This document shows, in pieces, positions 1 through 9,364 of a stretch of 64,000 nt of DNA; position 1 is the stretch's first letter, and each line of letters starts with the position of its first letter. The DNA is taken from assembly GCF_900566085.1 (NCBI RefSeq), contig NZ_UPHT01000119.1, positions 62,001 through 126,000 of the forward strand, read 5' to 3'. The stretch is from Mycobacterium attenuatum (GTDB lineage Bacteria > Actinomycetota > Actinomycetes > Mycobacteriales > Mycobacteriaceae). Made by a program: the position numbers and the translations under genes. Under the pieces are notes generated by a model. The model was not told where the DNA came from. It saw only the letters and a program-made list of their open reading frames with translations, and searched no databases.

Positions 1-1121
1 ACGCGATGGTCGAAGACGCACGTCAACGTCATCGTCGGCCGGGCCACGATCTCATCGCCGACGGCCACCGGCCGCGCCTTGATCGCGCCCATCCCCAAGA
101 TGGCTGCTTCGGGATGGTTGATCACCGGAACACCGTCGTCAACGCCCAACGCCCCAAAGTTTGACACGGTAAACGTCGAACCACCCAGCTCGGATGGGGT
201 AAGCGTGCCTTCACGCGCTCGGCTGATCAATTCGGCTGTGCGGCAGGCGAGTCCGCGGGTTGTCAGTGCTTGCGCATCGGTGAGCACTGGGACCAGCAGT
301 CCGCGGTCGGTGGCCACGGCAAAGCCCACATGCACACGGCGGTGCAGATGCAACTGCGGGCCGCGAGCCGAATCAACCCAAGTCGAATTCAGAATCGTGT
401 GATGCGTCAATGCGATAACAACAAACCGCAATGTGAGTGCAAACGGCGTGACGTTTGCACCGGCATGGGCGCTGAGCATGTCAGACAGCCTCAGCAGGCT
501 ACCGCAGTCAACCTGCACGCTGGCCAACGCGTCCGGGATCTCTCTGTGGGACAACGTCATCCGCTCGGCCATCCGAGCCTGTACACCTCGCACGGGTTGC
601 ACGTCGGTATCACGCGCGGGCGGCTGAGCTGCCGCAAGCACGTCCGAGCGGGTGATCACCCGACCGGAATCCGCTTCCGGCCGCAAGGCGGCCAGATCAA
701 CTCCTAACTCCTTGGCCAGCTTGCGCGCCGACGGCACTGCGCGCGGCCTGGAGTGCCCAGGGATTCGCCTGCTGCTGTCGAGATCCGGGTCGGCCCCATA
801 CCCCACCAGCGTCGGCGCAGTGGCCTGACCATCGCCGGCCAACGCCGCCGCCATCGCGCGGTCCGGTGCGGTATCGATGCGCACCAGCAATGCGCCCACC
901 TCGATGACATCGCCTTCGGAGCCACCGATCTCGACGACTCGCCCGGTGTAGGGGCTGGGAATCTCGACCTGTGCCTTGGCGGTTTCTACCGAACACAGGG
1001 TCTGATTGAGCTCCACATCGTCGCCCACCACGACGTTCCAGCACGTCACCGTGACCTCGTCGAGTCCCTCCCCCAGGTCCGGAACCAGGAAGTCCTTGAT
1101 GCGCTGCGGTTGGGAATTCAC
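1..1121 (-). CDS. bkdC: Branched-chain alpha-keto acid dehydrogenase E2 (partial)
   Basis: Dihydrolipoamide acyltransferase core of the branched-chain keto acid dehydrogenase complex, which carries the acyl group from E1 to CoA. Reading from the GTG at 1121, an N-terminal lipoyl domain is visible with the lipoyl-lysine context ETAKAQVEI. A peripheral-subunit binding segment (ARKLAKELGVDLAAL) follows, then the acyltransferase domain. The frame stays open to the window edge and is cut at FDHR, exactly at the catalytic DHRxxDG motif, so the last part lies outside. The GTG overlaps the bkdB stop (GTGA), which indicates translational coupling in a bkdA-bkdB-bkdC order. The family assignment is clear; the symbol rests on synteny with Rv2495c. 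Confidence 0.9.
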   Translation of the reverse strand, partial: MNSQPQRIKDFLVPDLGEGLDEVTVTCWNVVVGDDVELNQTLCSVETAKAQVEIPSPYTGRVVEIGGSEGDVIEVGALLVRIDTAPDRAMAAALAGDGQATAPTLVGYGADPDLDSSRRIPGHSRPRAVPSARKLAKELGVDLAALRPEADSGRVITRSDVLAAAQPPARDTDVQPVRGVQARMAERMTLSHREIPDALASVQVDCGSLLRLSDMLSAHAGANVTPFALTLRFVVIALTHHTILNSTWVDSARGPQLHLHRRVHVGFAVATDRGLLVPVLTDAQALTTRGLACRTAELISRAREGTLTPSELGGSTFTVSNFGALGVDDGVPVINHPEAAILGMGAIKARPVAVGDEIVARPTMTLTCVFDHR

Positions 1122-2179
1122 GGTTGTCCCAACACCCGCTCCACACAATCCAGCAACCGGTCCGGGCCGGGAAGCCACGCCTTCTCGAGACGCGCCGGCG
1201 GATACGGGGTGTCAAAACCGCAGGCGCGTAACACCGGGGCCTCGAGGTCGTAGAACAACTCTTCTTGGACACGAGCGACCAGCTCCGCGCCATAGCCCAC
1301 ATTTCGCGGCCCCTCGTGCAGCACCACACACCGCCCGGTCCGGCGGATCGATTCGGCGATCGTGTCGAAGTCCAACGGCACCAAGGACCGCAAGTCGACG
1401 ATCTCGATACTCCAACCGCGTTGCTGTTCGGCGATATTCGCCGCGGCAAGTGCGGTATCGACCAAGCCGCCATAGGTCAACACGCTGACATCACCACCGG
1501 ATCGCCGCACGGCGGCCTGCCCGAGCGGGGCTTCCGGGCGGCTGGTATCGACGACCCCGCGAGCCCAGTACCGGCGCTTGGGCTCCAAATACATCACCGG
1601 GTCGGGGCACGTGATGGCATGCCGCAACAACCAGTACGCATCCGACGGTTCGGATGGAACCACCACCTTCAAACCCGCCGTGTGGGCCCAATAGGTTTCG
1701 GTGGACTCCGAATGATGTTCGGCCGAGCCGATCCCGCCGAACGACGGAACGCGGACCGTGACCGGCATGTCCACCTGACCGCGAGTGCGGAAGCGATACT
1801 TGGCCAGGTGGCTGACGATTTGGTCGAACGCCGGATAGGTAAAGCCGTCGAACTGGATTTCGGGCACCGGCACAAAACCACGCAGCGCCAACCCCACGGC
1901 GATCCCGATCACCGCGGACTCCGCCAACGGCGTGTCGAAGCAACGGGTTTCGCCGAATGTTTCGGCCAGTCCCTCGGTTACCCGAAACACCCCGCCCTGG
2001 ATCGCGACGTCTTCACCGAATACCAGCACCCGCTCGTCTGCGGCCATCGCGTCGTGCAGTGCGCGGTTGAGCGCTTGCACCATGGTCATCGGCTGCGGTG
2101 CCGGGCCCAACGGTTCGGCCAGCTGCGCCAACGGCAGCGTTTCCTCCGAGGGTGTTGGGCGATCGGCAATCTGGGTCAT
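1118..2179 (-). CDS. bkdB: Branched-chain keto acid dehydrogenase E1 beta subunit
   Basis: Beta subunit of the thiamine-diphosphate E1 component, pairing with BkdA to decarboxylate the keto acids of leucine, isoleucine and valine. The 353-residue product has the transketolase pyrimidine-binding domain (VLVFGEDVAIQGGVFRVTEG near residue 50) and a C-terminal transketolase domain (LTYGGLVDTALAAA, then the VDLRSLVPLD segment). Its length is normal for the family. It follows bkdA by 8 bases and overlaps bkdC by 4, so the three subunits are probably translated from one message. Homologue of Rv2496c. Confidence 0.94.
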   Translation of the reverse strand: MTQIADRPTPSEETLPLAQLAEPLGPAPQPMTMVQALNRALHDAMAADERVLVFGEDVAIQGGVFRVTEGLAETFGETRCFDTPLAESAVIGIAVGLALRGFVPVPEIQFDGFTYPAFDQIVSHLAKYRFRTRGQVDMPVTVRVPSFGGIGSAEHHSESTETYWAHTAGLKVVVPSEPSDAYWLLRHAITCPDPVMYLEPKRRYWARGVVDTSRPEAPLGQAAVRRSGGDVSVLTYGGLVDTALAAANIAEQQRGWSIEIVDLRSLVPLDFDTIAESIRRTGRCVVLHEGPRNVGYGAELVARVQEELFYDLEAPVLRACGFDTPYPPARLEKAWLPGPDRLLDCVERVLGQP

Positions 2180-2188
2180 CGACGCCTC

Positions 2189-3280
2189 CTAATCGGTGCG
2201 GGCCAATTCGGCGCGCAACTGCCGACGCTGCGCTTCCAACTCCGGCGTGATGTCGGCGTACACCGCGGTGAACAGTTCGTCGACGTCGATGTCGGGCGCC
2301 CCGAATACGGCATCACGCAGATCGGCCCGCTGCTGCGCCGCCCGGGCTGCGACCCGGTCCTCGAGGCTCTGCGACCACAGCCCTTGGCCCTGTAGATAGC
2401 GGCGATACCGCGGAATCGGGTTCTGAGCCAGCCAGTGATCCAGCTCCGGCTGGTTGCGATACCGGGTGGGATCGTCGGCGGTGGTATGCGGACCCAGGCG
2501 ATAGGTCACCGCCTCGATCAGGGTGGGACCGTTACCGGCTCGGGCCCGCGCGGCGGCTTCAGTCATTACCGCATAGCACGCCAGCACATCGTTGCCGTCC
2601 ACTCTGATACCGGGCATACCGTACGCGATCGCCTTGTGCGCGAGGGAAACAGCGGCGGTCTGGTTGCGGACCGGCGTTGAAATTGCCCACTGGTTGTTCT
2701 GGACGTAGAACAGGCACGGCACCCGGAATACGCCCGCAAGGTTCAGCGCCTCGTGGACGTCGCCCTCACTCGTTGCGCCGTCACCGAGGAAGGCCACCGT
2801 CACCGAATCCTCGCCGAGACGCTGGGCGGCCATCGCCGCCCCGACGGCGTGCAGCGTCTGGGTACCCACCGGAACAGACATCGGAGCACAGCATTTCGTC
2901 GTGAATTCCAGTCCGCCATGCCAGGTTCCGCGCCATGCGGCACCGACGTCTCCGGGCGGGATGCCGCGCACCAGGTAAACGCCGAGCTCGCGGTATTGCG
3001 GAAACAACCAGTCGGTCGCGCGCAGGCAGGCGGCCGCACCTACCTGCGCGGCCTCCTGACCGCGGCAGGGCGTGAACAACGCCAATTCGCCCTGCCGCTG
3101 CAGGTTGACAAACTCGTTGTCCAGCTCGCGGGTGACCACCATCATTTCGTAGAGCCAGCACAGCGTCTGGGCCGGCAAGTCACGGCTGTAGCGCTCTTCG
3201 GCGGTCGGTATGCCATCTGGACCGACGAGTTGCACCGGCTCGCGGTCGACGGTCACCGGTGTCTGACAATTCCGAGCCAT
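2189..3280 (-). CDS. bkdA: Branched-chain keto acid dehydrogenase E1 alpha subunit
   Basis: Alpha subunit of the E1 keto acid decarboxylase. The thiamine diphosphate motif is intact: GDGATSEGDVHEALN followed by QNNQWAIS. The FTPCRGQEA segment near residue 90 and the RYRNQPELD segment near residue 275 are typical of the family. At 363 residues it is full length. It begins the bkdABC part of the long minus-strand operon; just upstream lies a ruined fadD that separates it from the citE-like gene. In M. tuberculosis, as I recall, Rv2497c lies directly next to Rv2498c, so the interruption is a difference from that species. Confidence 0.94.
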   Translation of the reverse strand: MARNCQTPVTVDREPVQLVGPDGIPTAEERYSRDLPAQTLCWLYEMMVVTRELDNEFVNLQRQGELALFTPCRGQEAAQVGAAACLRATDWLFPQYRELGVYLVRGIPPGDVGAAWRGTWHGGLEFTTKCCAPMSVPVGTQTLHAVGAAMAAQRLGEDSVTVAFLGDGATSEGDVHEALNLAGVFRVPCLFYVQNNQWAISTPVRNQTAAVSLAHKAIAYGMPGIRVDGNDVLACYAVMTEAAARARAGNGPTLIEAVTYRLGPHTTADDPTRYRNQPELDHWLAQNPIPRYRRYLQGQGLWSQSLEDRVAARAAQQRADLRDAVFGAPDIDVDELFTAVYADITPELEAQRRQLRAELARTD

Positions 3281-3393
3281 TCCGCCTCCTTAGCCCAGAA
3301 CCACGGTCACACCGTCAGAAGATGCCGTCCTCCCGTATCATCAACGAACTACGTCGATCCGCTCGGCTGGCCGCAACACTGGGGCTTCTTTTA

Positions 3394-4660
3394 TTATGCC
3401 GCCGATATCGACTGCGCGCGGTTGCAACGCTCGTTACCTTCCGCGTCGTGGAAACCTTCGGCGTCTATCCTGCCCGGGTCTCCGGTGTGGAACCCGCCGC
3501 CGCGAAGCGCCTCGGCGGTCGCTTCGGGCAGCCCCCAGTATCCGGCAAAGACGTTGGGACCGCCCACAACCAGCTCCGCCGCCTGGCCGGTCGGCACGTC
3601 ACGGTCGTTGTCGTAGACGATGCGAGTCTGTACATGAAACAGTGCCCGCCCAATCGAACCCGCCTTGTCGTTGACGTGATTAGCGTCGAGAACCGAAACC
3701 GTCGGGACCGGTCATGCCGAACCCCTCCTGGAAGGGCACGTCTTTATCCCGGAAGTACTCGAACACCGGCAGCGGGCAGCGTGCACCACCGACGATGGCC
3801 AGCTCCAGCGCCGAAAGGTCGTGCGAGTCGAAGTCGGGCACCGCCATCAACGCCGCCCACATCGCCGGCACCAGGAACTAAACAGTGACCCGCTCGCGCG
3901 CCATGGCGGCCAGAGTCTCCGCGAGCTCGAACGCCGGCAGGAGGGTAACCGTGCCGTCGAGGTACAGCAGCGGAAGCGTGTGCACTCCCAGACCTCCGAT
4001 GTGGTTCATCGGAGCGAGCGTCACGGTCCGGGCGCCTTCGTGTAGCCGGTGCCCTACGAGAGTGTTGATCGCATTCCACAGGTGGTTGTCGTGGGTCAGC
4101 ATGGCCGCTTCGGGCGCCCGGTGGCACCCGCAGCGGCCATGAGGCAGCACAGGTCGTTTCCTGCCACACTGATGCCGGTCGCTTTCGGCTCGCCGCTGGC
4201 TAGTACCTCCTCAAATTCTGCTTCTGCGCCGGTGGGCCGGCCGCCGACGATCAGACGGGCGCGTACCCGCACACCCTCGCCGGCAAGGGCGGCGCGGGCG
4301 AGCGGGGACAGCTGAGCCGACCACACGAACACGTCGGCGCCGGAATCGGCCAACAGGTAGGTCACCTTGGGCGCGGCCATCCTGATGTTGATGGGCACGA
4401 AGGCGGCGCCGAGCTTGGCGGTCGCGAACATCGTCTCCAGGAAGGCAGCGCAGTTGGGCAACAACACCGCCACCCGGTCGCCCTGCCGCACGCCAAAGCC
4501 GCGCAGCGCCCCGGGCGAATTGGTCAGTCCTGCGATCGAACTCGACGTACGCGATCCGATGGCCCCCGTCGACCAACGCGATCCGGTCTCCGGACCGAAA
4601 TGCGCGTCGAGTAGCCCAGCTTCCGACGCCACCGGTGGCCCCGTTTGTCCGGCTATTCAT
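3394..4660 (-). pseudogene. Acyl-CoA synthetase (fadD) pseudogene
   Basis: Remains of an AMP-forming acyl-CoA ligase, spread over three frames. From 4660 an N-terminal segment (GDRIALVDGGHRIAYVEFD) runs, then the frame shifts to GFGVRQGDRVAVLLPNCAAF. Another shift near 4150 leads into MLTHDNHLWNAINTLVGH and LAPMNHIGGLGVHTL. A TAG at about 3878 interrupts the frame after RERVTV, and a further shift follows EGFGMTGPDGFG (about 3700). The rest (VPTGQAAELVVGGPNVFAGY, FHTGDPGRID) ends without the normal C-terminal domain. Multiple lesions and a missing C-terminus make a functional product very unlikely. It is embedded in the leucine catabolic operon between bkdA and citE. Confidence 0.85.
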
Positions 4661-4818
4661 TGGTCGACCCTTCCGGCATCAATTGCACTCGATGCTTTCT
4701 CATCTCGCAACGAAACGCCGCTGAACAGGCGGGCTGCGCACGCTACAACTGTGACGGCACCGGCCAGCCGCACCACGGCATTGCCGCTCAAGCCGCCCGA
4801 GGCGGTTGCACCGGGCCG

Positions 4819-5640
4819 TTAGTCCGAGGTTGGACTGCCCGCGCGCCACAGCAACATTTCCGCATGCCGCAGCACCGGAGAGTCGACCATCTGGCCTTCG
4901 AACGCGAATACCCCGCGCTCGTCCTTCGCAGCGGCCAGAACTCGCCGTGCCCACGCCAGCTTCTCGTCGCCGGGTCGATATGCCTTGCGCACCACCGGGA
5001 TCTGGCTCGGGTGGATACATACCGTGGCATCGAAGCCCACCGTCACGGCGTCGATCGCTTCGGACTCCAATCCTTCGACATCGCGGATATCCAGGTGCAC
5101 GGCGTCCAAGGCCAACCGGTCAAACGCGGATGCCGCCAACAGGATCGTCGAGCGGACATGACGGGCTACATCCCGATATGCACCGTCGGCGCGCCGGCTG
5201 GAGCTGCCACCCAGGGTGGCGATCAAATCCTCGGCTCCCCACATCATCCCCACAGTGCCGTCGGCGGCGGCGATCTCAGCGGCGAACACGGCGCCGCGCG
5301 CGGTTTCCACCAACGCGATGACATCACGGGGCGCCAGCGCAACCACCTGTGCCGCCGACTCGGCCTTGGACAGCATCACCGTCGTATAGGCGGTGGCGGC
5401 CAAGGCATCCAAGTCGCGAGCCTGCTCATCGGTGCCGCCCGCGTTGATGCGCACCACGGTTCGCTCGGGGTCCAGCGGGTTGTCACAAAGCGCCTGACGG
5501 GCAGCCGCCTTCTCCGCTTGGGCCACACCGTCTTCGAGATCGAGTATCACTACGTCGGCGGCACCGGCGGCTTTGGTGAAGCGCTCCGGTCGGTCGGCCG
5601 GGCAGAACAGCCATCCCGGACCCGCGGCACGCAGGCTCAT
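4819..5640 (-). CDS. CitE-like beta-hydroxyacyl-CoA lyase
   Basis: HpcH/HpaI-CitE family lyase, 273 residues, homologue of Rv2498c. The M. tuberculosis enzyme is reported to cleave HMG-CoA in leucine breakdown and citramalyl-CoA in itaconate breakdown. Visible family signatures are VILDLEDGVAQAEK near residue 30, VRINAGGTD near 63, and the metal-binding stretch ALVETARGAVFAAEIAAADG with MMWGAEDL. The gene overlaps the stop of the upstream MaoC gene by 4 bases, so it belongs to the operon. Genuine citrate lyase is unlikely because no citF or citD partner is present. Confidence 0.9.
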   Translation of the reverse strand: MSLRAAGPGWLFCPADRPERFTKAAGAADVVILDLEDGVAQAEKAAARQALCDNPLDPERTVVRINAGGTDEQARDLDALAATAYTTVMLSKAESAAQVVALAPRDVIALVETARGAVFAAEIAAADGTVGMMWGAEDLIATLGGSSSRRADGAYRDVARHVRSTILLAASAFDRLALDAVHLDIRDVEGLESEAIDAVTVGFDATVCIHPSQIPVVRKAYRPGDEKLAWARRVLAAAKDERGVFAFEGQMVDSPVLRHAEMLLWRAGSPTSD

Positions 5641-6218
5641 TGCTCCTCCTCGAGCCGTTCCTGGACCTGGTTGTGGACCCGCTTTTGGACCAGCGTGGTG
5701 CGCACGGCGCGCGCGACGACCTCGCCATGCTGGTTACGGGCAGTGTGCTCCAACGTGACGATGCCTTCGCCGGGACGGCTTTTCGACTCGCGCTTACCCG
5801 TGCACACCGTCTCCGCGTAGAGGGTGTCGCCGTGAAAGACCGGCTTGGGAAACGACACATCGGAAAAGCCGAGGTTGGCCACGATGGTGCCCAGAGTCAG
5901 CTGCGACACGGACAACCCAACCAGCGTCGAGAGGGTGAACATCGAATTCACCAGTCGCTCACCGCGAAAACCAGGCTGCTGCGCGGCCCAGGCCGCGTCG
6001 AGGTGCAGCGATTGGGTGTTCATCGTCAACGTGGTGAACAGCACGTTGTCCGCCTCGGTGACGGTGCGGCCCGGCCGATGCAGGTAGGTGGTGCCGATGT
6101 CGAACTCTTCGAACCACAAGCCGCGCTGGACGACGGTCTTCCCCGCGACTGTGGATTCCGTGGCGCGACTCGCCGACACGGCGTCGTCAGATTCACGCTC
6201 GCCGGCCGGTCCGCTCAT
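5637..6218 (-). CDS. MaoC-family enoyl-CoA hydratase
   Basis: Hotdog-fold dehydratase of 193 residues, homologue of Rv2499c. A MaoC-type pattern is visible: RTVTEADNVLFTTLTMNTQS followed by LHLD, then GERLVNSMFTLSTLVGL. In this operon the natural step is hydration of methylglutaconyl-CoA to HMG-CoA, which the adjacent CitE-like lyase would cleave; that role is inferred from pathway context. Start and stop overlap fadE19 and citE by 4 bases each. Confidence 0.87.
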   Translation of the reverse strand: MSGPAGERESDDAVSASRATESTVAGKTVVQRGLWFEEFDIGTTYLHRPGRTVTEADNVLFTTLTMNTQSLHLDAAWAAQQPGFRGERLVNSMFTLSTLVGLSVSQLTLGTIVANLGFSDVSFPKPVFHGDTLYAETVCTGKRESKSRPGEGIVTLEHTARNQHGEVVARAVRTTLVQKRVHNQVQERLEEEQ

Positions 6219-7381
6219 GACAACCCCAGCGATCGCGCGATGAGCAGCAACTGCACTTCGGTGGTGCCCTCACCGATCTCGAGGACCTTGCTGTCACGGT
6301 AATGACGCGCCACCGGGTACTCGTTCATGAAGCCGTAGCCGCCGTGGATCTGGGTCGCGTCGCGGGCGTTGTCCATCGCCGCTTCCGAAGAGACCATCTT
6401 GGCTATCGCCGCTTCCTTTTTGAACGGGTTGCCCGCCAACATCTTTGCAGCGGCCTCGTAATATGCCGTGCGAGCCACATGCGCCCGCGCCTCCATCCGG
6501 GCGATCTTGAAGCTGATCGCCTGATACGAACCGATCGGCTGGCCGAAGGACTGCCGTTCCTTGGCATACTTGACGCTCTCGTCGACACAACCCTGCGCCG
6601 CCCCGGTCGCCAGTGCGGCAATCGCAATACGGCCCTCGTCGAGAATGGACAAGAAATTGGCATAACCCGTTCCGCGGGCACCCAGCAGGTTCTCGGCCGG
6701 CACACGCGCATCGGTGCACGTCAGCGGGTGGGTATCCGACGCATTCCAGCCGACCTTGTTGTAGACCGGCTCGACGATGAATCCCGGTGTGCCGCTGGGC
6801 ACGATGATCGTCGAGATCTCTTTCTTACCGTCGGCCACGCTTCCGGTGACCGCCGTGACCGTGACCAGCGAGGTGATATCGGTGCCCGAGTTGGTGATGA
6901 ACTGCTTGCTGCCGTTGATGATCCACTCGTCGCCCTCGAGGCGGGCGGTGGTGCGGGTGCTGCCGGCGTCCGAGCCCGCACCGGGCTCGGTCAAGCCGAA
7001 ACCGGCCAGCGCACGGCCAGCGGTCAGATCCGGTAACCACTTTCGCTTCTGCTCTTCGGTGCCGAACCGGTAGATCGGCATGGCCCCCAGCCCTACCGCG
7101 GCCTCCAAGGTGATGGCCACCGACTGGTCGACCTTGCCGAGCTCTTCCAGCGCCAGCGCCAGCGCGAAGTAGTCGCCGCCCATGCCGCCGTACTCCTCGG
7201 GGAACGGCAGGCCGAACAATCCCATCTCACCCATCTTGGCGACAACTTCGTACGGGAAGCTGTGCTCCTCATCGTGTTTGGCCGAAACCGGCGCGACCAC
7301 CGTACGGGCGAAGTCGGCCACCGTATCGCGAAGGTCCTGATATTCCTTGGGTAGCGTTCCCGCGGTAATCGTTGTCGTCAT
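6215..7381 (-). CDS. fadE19: Acyl-CoA dehydrogenase FadE19
   Basis: FAD-dependent acyl-CoA dehydrogenase, 388 residues, homologue of Rv2500c. It carries the FAD-binding stretch FGLTEPGAGSDAGSTRTTA, ITNSGTDI, and the C-terminal IHGGYGFMNEYPVARHYRD. The catalytic glutamate is in GEGTTEVQ. In the leucine pathway it would oxidise isovaleryl-CoA or another 2-methyl-branched acyl-CoA to the enoyl-CoA used by the AccA1/AccD1 carboxylase encoded next door. It overlaps accA1 and the MaoC gene by 4 bases each. Confidence 0.93.
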   Translation of the reverse strand: MTTTITAGTLPKEYQDLRDTVADFARTVVAPVSAKHDEEHSFPYEVVAKMGEMGLFGLPFPEEYGGMGGDYFALALALEELGKVDQSVAITLEAAVGLGAMPIYRFGTEEQKRKWLPDLTAGRALAGFGLTEPGAGSDAGSTRTTARLEGDEWIINGSKQFITNSGTDITSLVTVTAVTGSVADGKKEISTIIVPSGTPGFIVEPVYNKVGWNASDTHPLTCTDARVPAENLLGARGTGYANFLSILDEGRIAIAALATGAAQGCVDESVKYAKERQSFGQPIGSYQAISFKIARMEARAHVARTAYYEAAAKMLAGNPFKKEAAIAKMVSSEAAMDNARDATQIHGGYGFMNEYPVARHYRDSKVLEIGEGTTEVQLLLIARSLGLS

Positions 7382-9360
7382 GATCCTTCATCCTTGATCC
7401 GAGCCAATACCTGGTCGACCTTCACCTGCTCACCAACTGACACCAGCACCTCCAGCTGCCCCGAAACCGGTGCGGTAAGCGCGTGTTCCATCTTCATCGC
7501 CTCCACCACCACCACCACGTCGCCCTCGACAACCGCGGTGCCGGAGGTAGCTTGCACCGCAATGACGTTGCCGGGCATCGGGCTGACGACTTCCGCTTGC
7601 CGCTCGCCGGCCGCGCGATGAATTTTGCGCTCTTCGGCCTCGCGAAGATGCCACGTTCCACGCTCGTCGGCGATCCACAGATGCCGCTCGGCCTCCGCCC
7701 AACGGTAGTCGCGGCGCACCCCGTCGAGCGTCACACTCATCAGGTCTCGCTCGACTTGCACACTGGCGGAAAGTATTTCACCGTCGCCGACCTGCACGCG
7801 GGCCGCCTCGGGCAGGCCCCACACCGACACCGTCTCATTACGCTGCGGAGTCTGCATGGCCGTCCGCGCCGGTGCGTGTGCAGCGCCTAACCGCCATCCG
7901 CTGGGAGCGGCCCACAATTCGCCCGCCCGACGGCGAGCCTGCACAGCCAAAGCCCATTGGACGTAGAGGCCGCCCGCCGCAAACACGTCGTCCGGCGCGA
8001 TCAGCGGTGCGAAGTCGGCCACCCGGTCATCCAGCAGCGCGGTGTCCAGGTCTCCGGACTGCACCCGCTCGTCGGCAAGCAGGAAACGGAGGAATTCGAC
8101 GTTGGTCTGTATGCCCAGGACCGCGGTGTGGGCCAACGCCACGTCTAGCCGCGCCAGTGCCTGCGCGCGATCGGCCCCGTGCGCAATCACCTTGCTCAGC
8201 ATCGGGTCGTAGTCGCTGCCGACGACCGTGCCGGCCAACAGCGAGGAATCCACCCGCACACCGGCACCGGAGGGTTCGATCACCCGCAGCACCCGGCCAC
8301 CGGTGGGCAAGAAGCCGCGCGCGGGGTCCTCGGCGTATACCCGCGCCTCGATCGCGTGTCCGGACAGCTCGATGTCGTCCTGTGCAAACGCCAGCTTCTC
8401 GCCGGCGGCCACTCGCAGCTGCCATTCCACGAGATCCAGCCCGGTAACCGCCTCGGTGACCGGATGTTCCACCTGCAGCCGGGTGTTCATCTCCATGAAG
8501 AAGAATTCGTCGGGCCGCTGCCCGGAAACGATGAATTCCACCGTGCCGGCCCCGACGTAGTCGACACTGCGGGCCGTGTTGCATGCGGCAGCTCCGATCC
8601 GCGCCCGTGTTTCCGGGTCGAGTAGCGGTGACGGCGCCTCCTCGATGACCTTCTGGTGGCGGCGCTGCAGACTGCATTCACGCTCACCCAGATACACCAC
8701 ATTGCCATGGGTGTCGGCGAGCACCTGCACCTCGATATGCCTGGGCCGCAGCACAAATCGCTCCAGGAATAGCGTGTCGTCACCGAAGGCGGAGGCGGCT
8801 TCGCGACGCGCGCTCACCAGCGCGTCGCGAAGCCGCGCCGGATCCTCGACCAGCCGCATGCCTTTGCCGCCACCGCCGGCGGACGGCTTGATCAGCACCG
8901 GACAGCCGACCTCGTCGGCCGCGCGGACCAGGTCCTCGTCGCTCAGCCCCGGTTTCGCCACGCCGGGCACCACGGGTACGTCGAAGGCGGCCACCGCGTT
9001 CTTGGCGGTGATCTTGTCGCCCATCACCTCGATCGCCCGCACCGATGGACCGAGGAAAACGATTCCGGCGCGTTCACAGGCCGCCGCGAAATCGGCGTTC
9101 TCGGAAAGGAAACCGTAACCGGGATGGATCGCCTGCGATCCGGAGTGCGCGGCCGCGCCGAGTACCTTGTTGATGTCCAGGTAGCTCTCACGGGCCGCCG
9201 CGGGCCCCAGCCGGACTGCCTGGTCAGCTTCCAGCACGTGTCGTGCTCCGACGTCGGGGTCGCTGTAGACCGCCACCGAGCGGATACCCAGCCGGCGCAG
9301 GGTCCGGATCACCCGTACCGCGATCTCGCCGCGGTTGGCCACTAATACGGTGTCAAACAT
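7378..9360 (-). CDS. accA1: Acyl-CoA carboxylase alpha subunit (biotin carboxylase/BCCP)
   Basis: A 660-residue biotin-dependent carboxylase alpha chain, homologue of Rv2501c. The N-terminal biotin carboxylase domain starts FDTVLVANRGEIAVRVI and contains the ATP-grasp loop KPSAGGGGKGM and the EMNTRLQVEHPVTE motif. The C-terminal carrier domain ends with VVEAMKMEHALTAPVSG, where the lysine of EAMKM is biotinylated. With AccD1 it forms, in M. tuberculosis, a methylcrotonyl-CoA carboxylase, the third step of leucine degradation. Only 4 bases separate it from accD1. Confidence 0.95.
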   Translation of the reverse strand: MFDTVLVANRGEIAVRVIRTLRRLGIRSVAVYSDPDVGARHVLEADQAVRLGPAAARESYLDINKVLGAAAHSGSQAIHPGYGFLSENADFAAACERAGIVFLGPSVRAIEVMGDKITAKNAVAAFDVPVVPGVAKPGLSDEDLVRAADEVGCPVLIKPSAGGGGKGMRLVEDPARLRDALVSARREAASAFGDDTLFLERFVLRPRHIEVQVLADTHGNVVYLGERECSLQRRHQKVIEEAPSPLLDPETRARIGAAACNTARSVDYVGAGTVEFIVSGQRPDEFFFMEMNTRLQVEHPVTEAVTGLDLVEWQLRVAAGEKLAFAQDDIELSGHAIEARVYAEDPARGFLPTGGRVLRVIEPSGAGVRVDSSLLAGTVVGSDYDPMLSKVIAHGADRAQALARLDVALAHTAVLGIQTNVEFLRFLLADERVQSGDLDTALLDDRVADFAPLIAPDDVFAAGGLYVQWALAVQARRRAGELWAAPSGWRLGAAHAPARTAMQTPQRNETVSVWGLPEAARVQVGDGEILSASVQVERDLMSVTLDGVRRDYRWAEAERHLWIADERGTWHLREAEERKIHRAAGERQAEVVSPMPGNVIAVQATSGTAVVEGDVVVVVEAMKMEHALTAPVSGQLEVLVSVGEQVKVDQVLARIKDEGS

Positions 9361-9364
9361 CGCG

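Noticed and set aside
697..1473. A 258-codon minus-strand frame spanning bkdB and bkdC
   Set aside because: It is out of frame with both genes, and its composition (Arg/Gly/Trp) is typical of shadow frames; the real bkdC frame is continuous from 1121 to the window edge.
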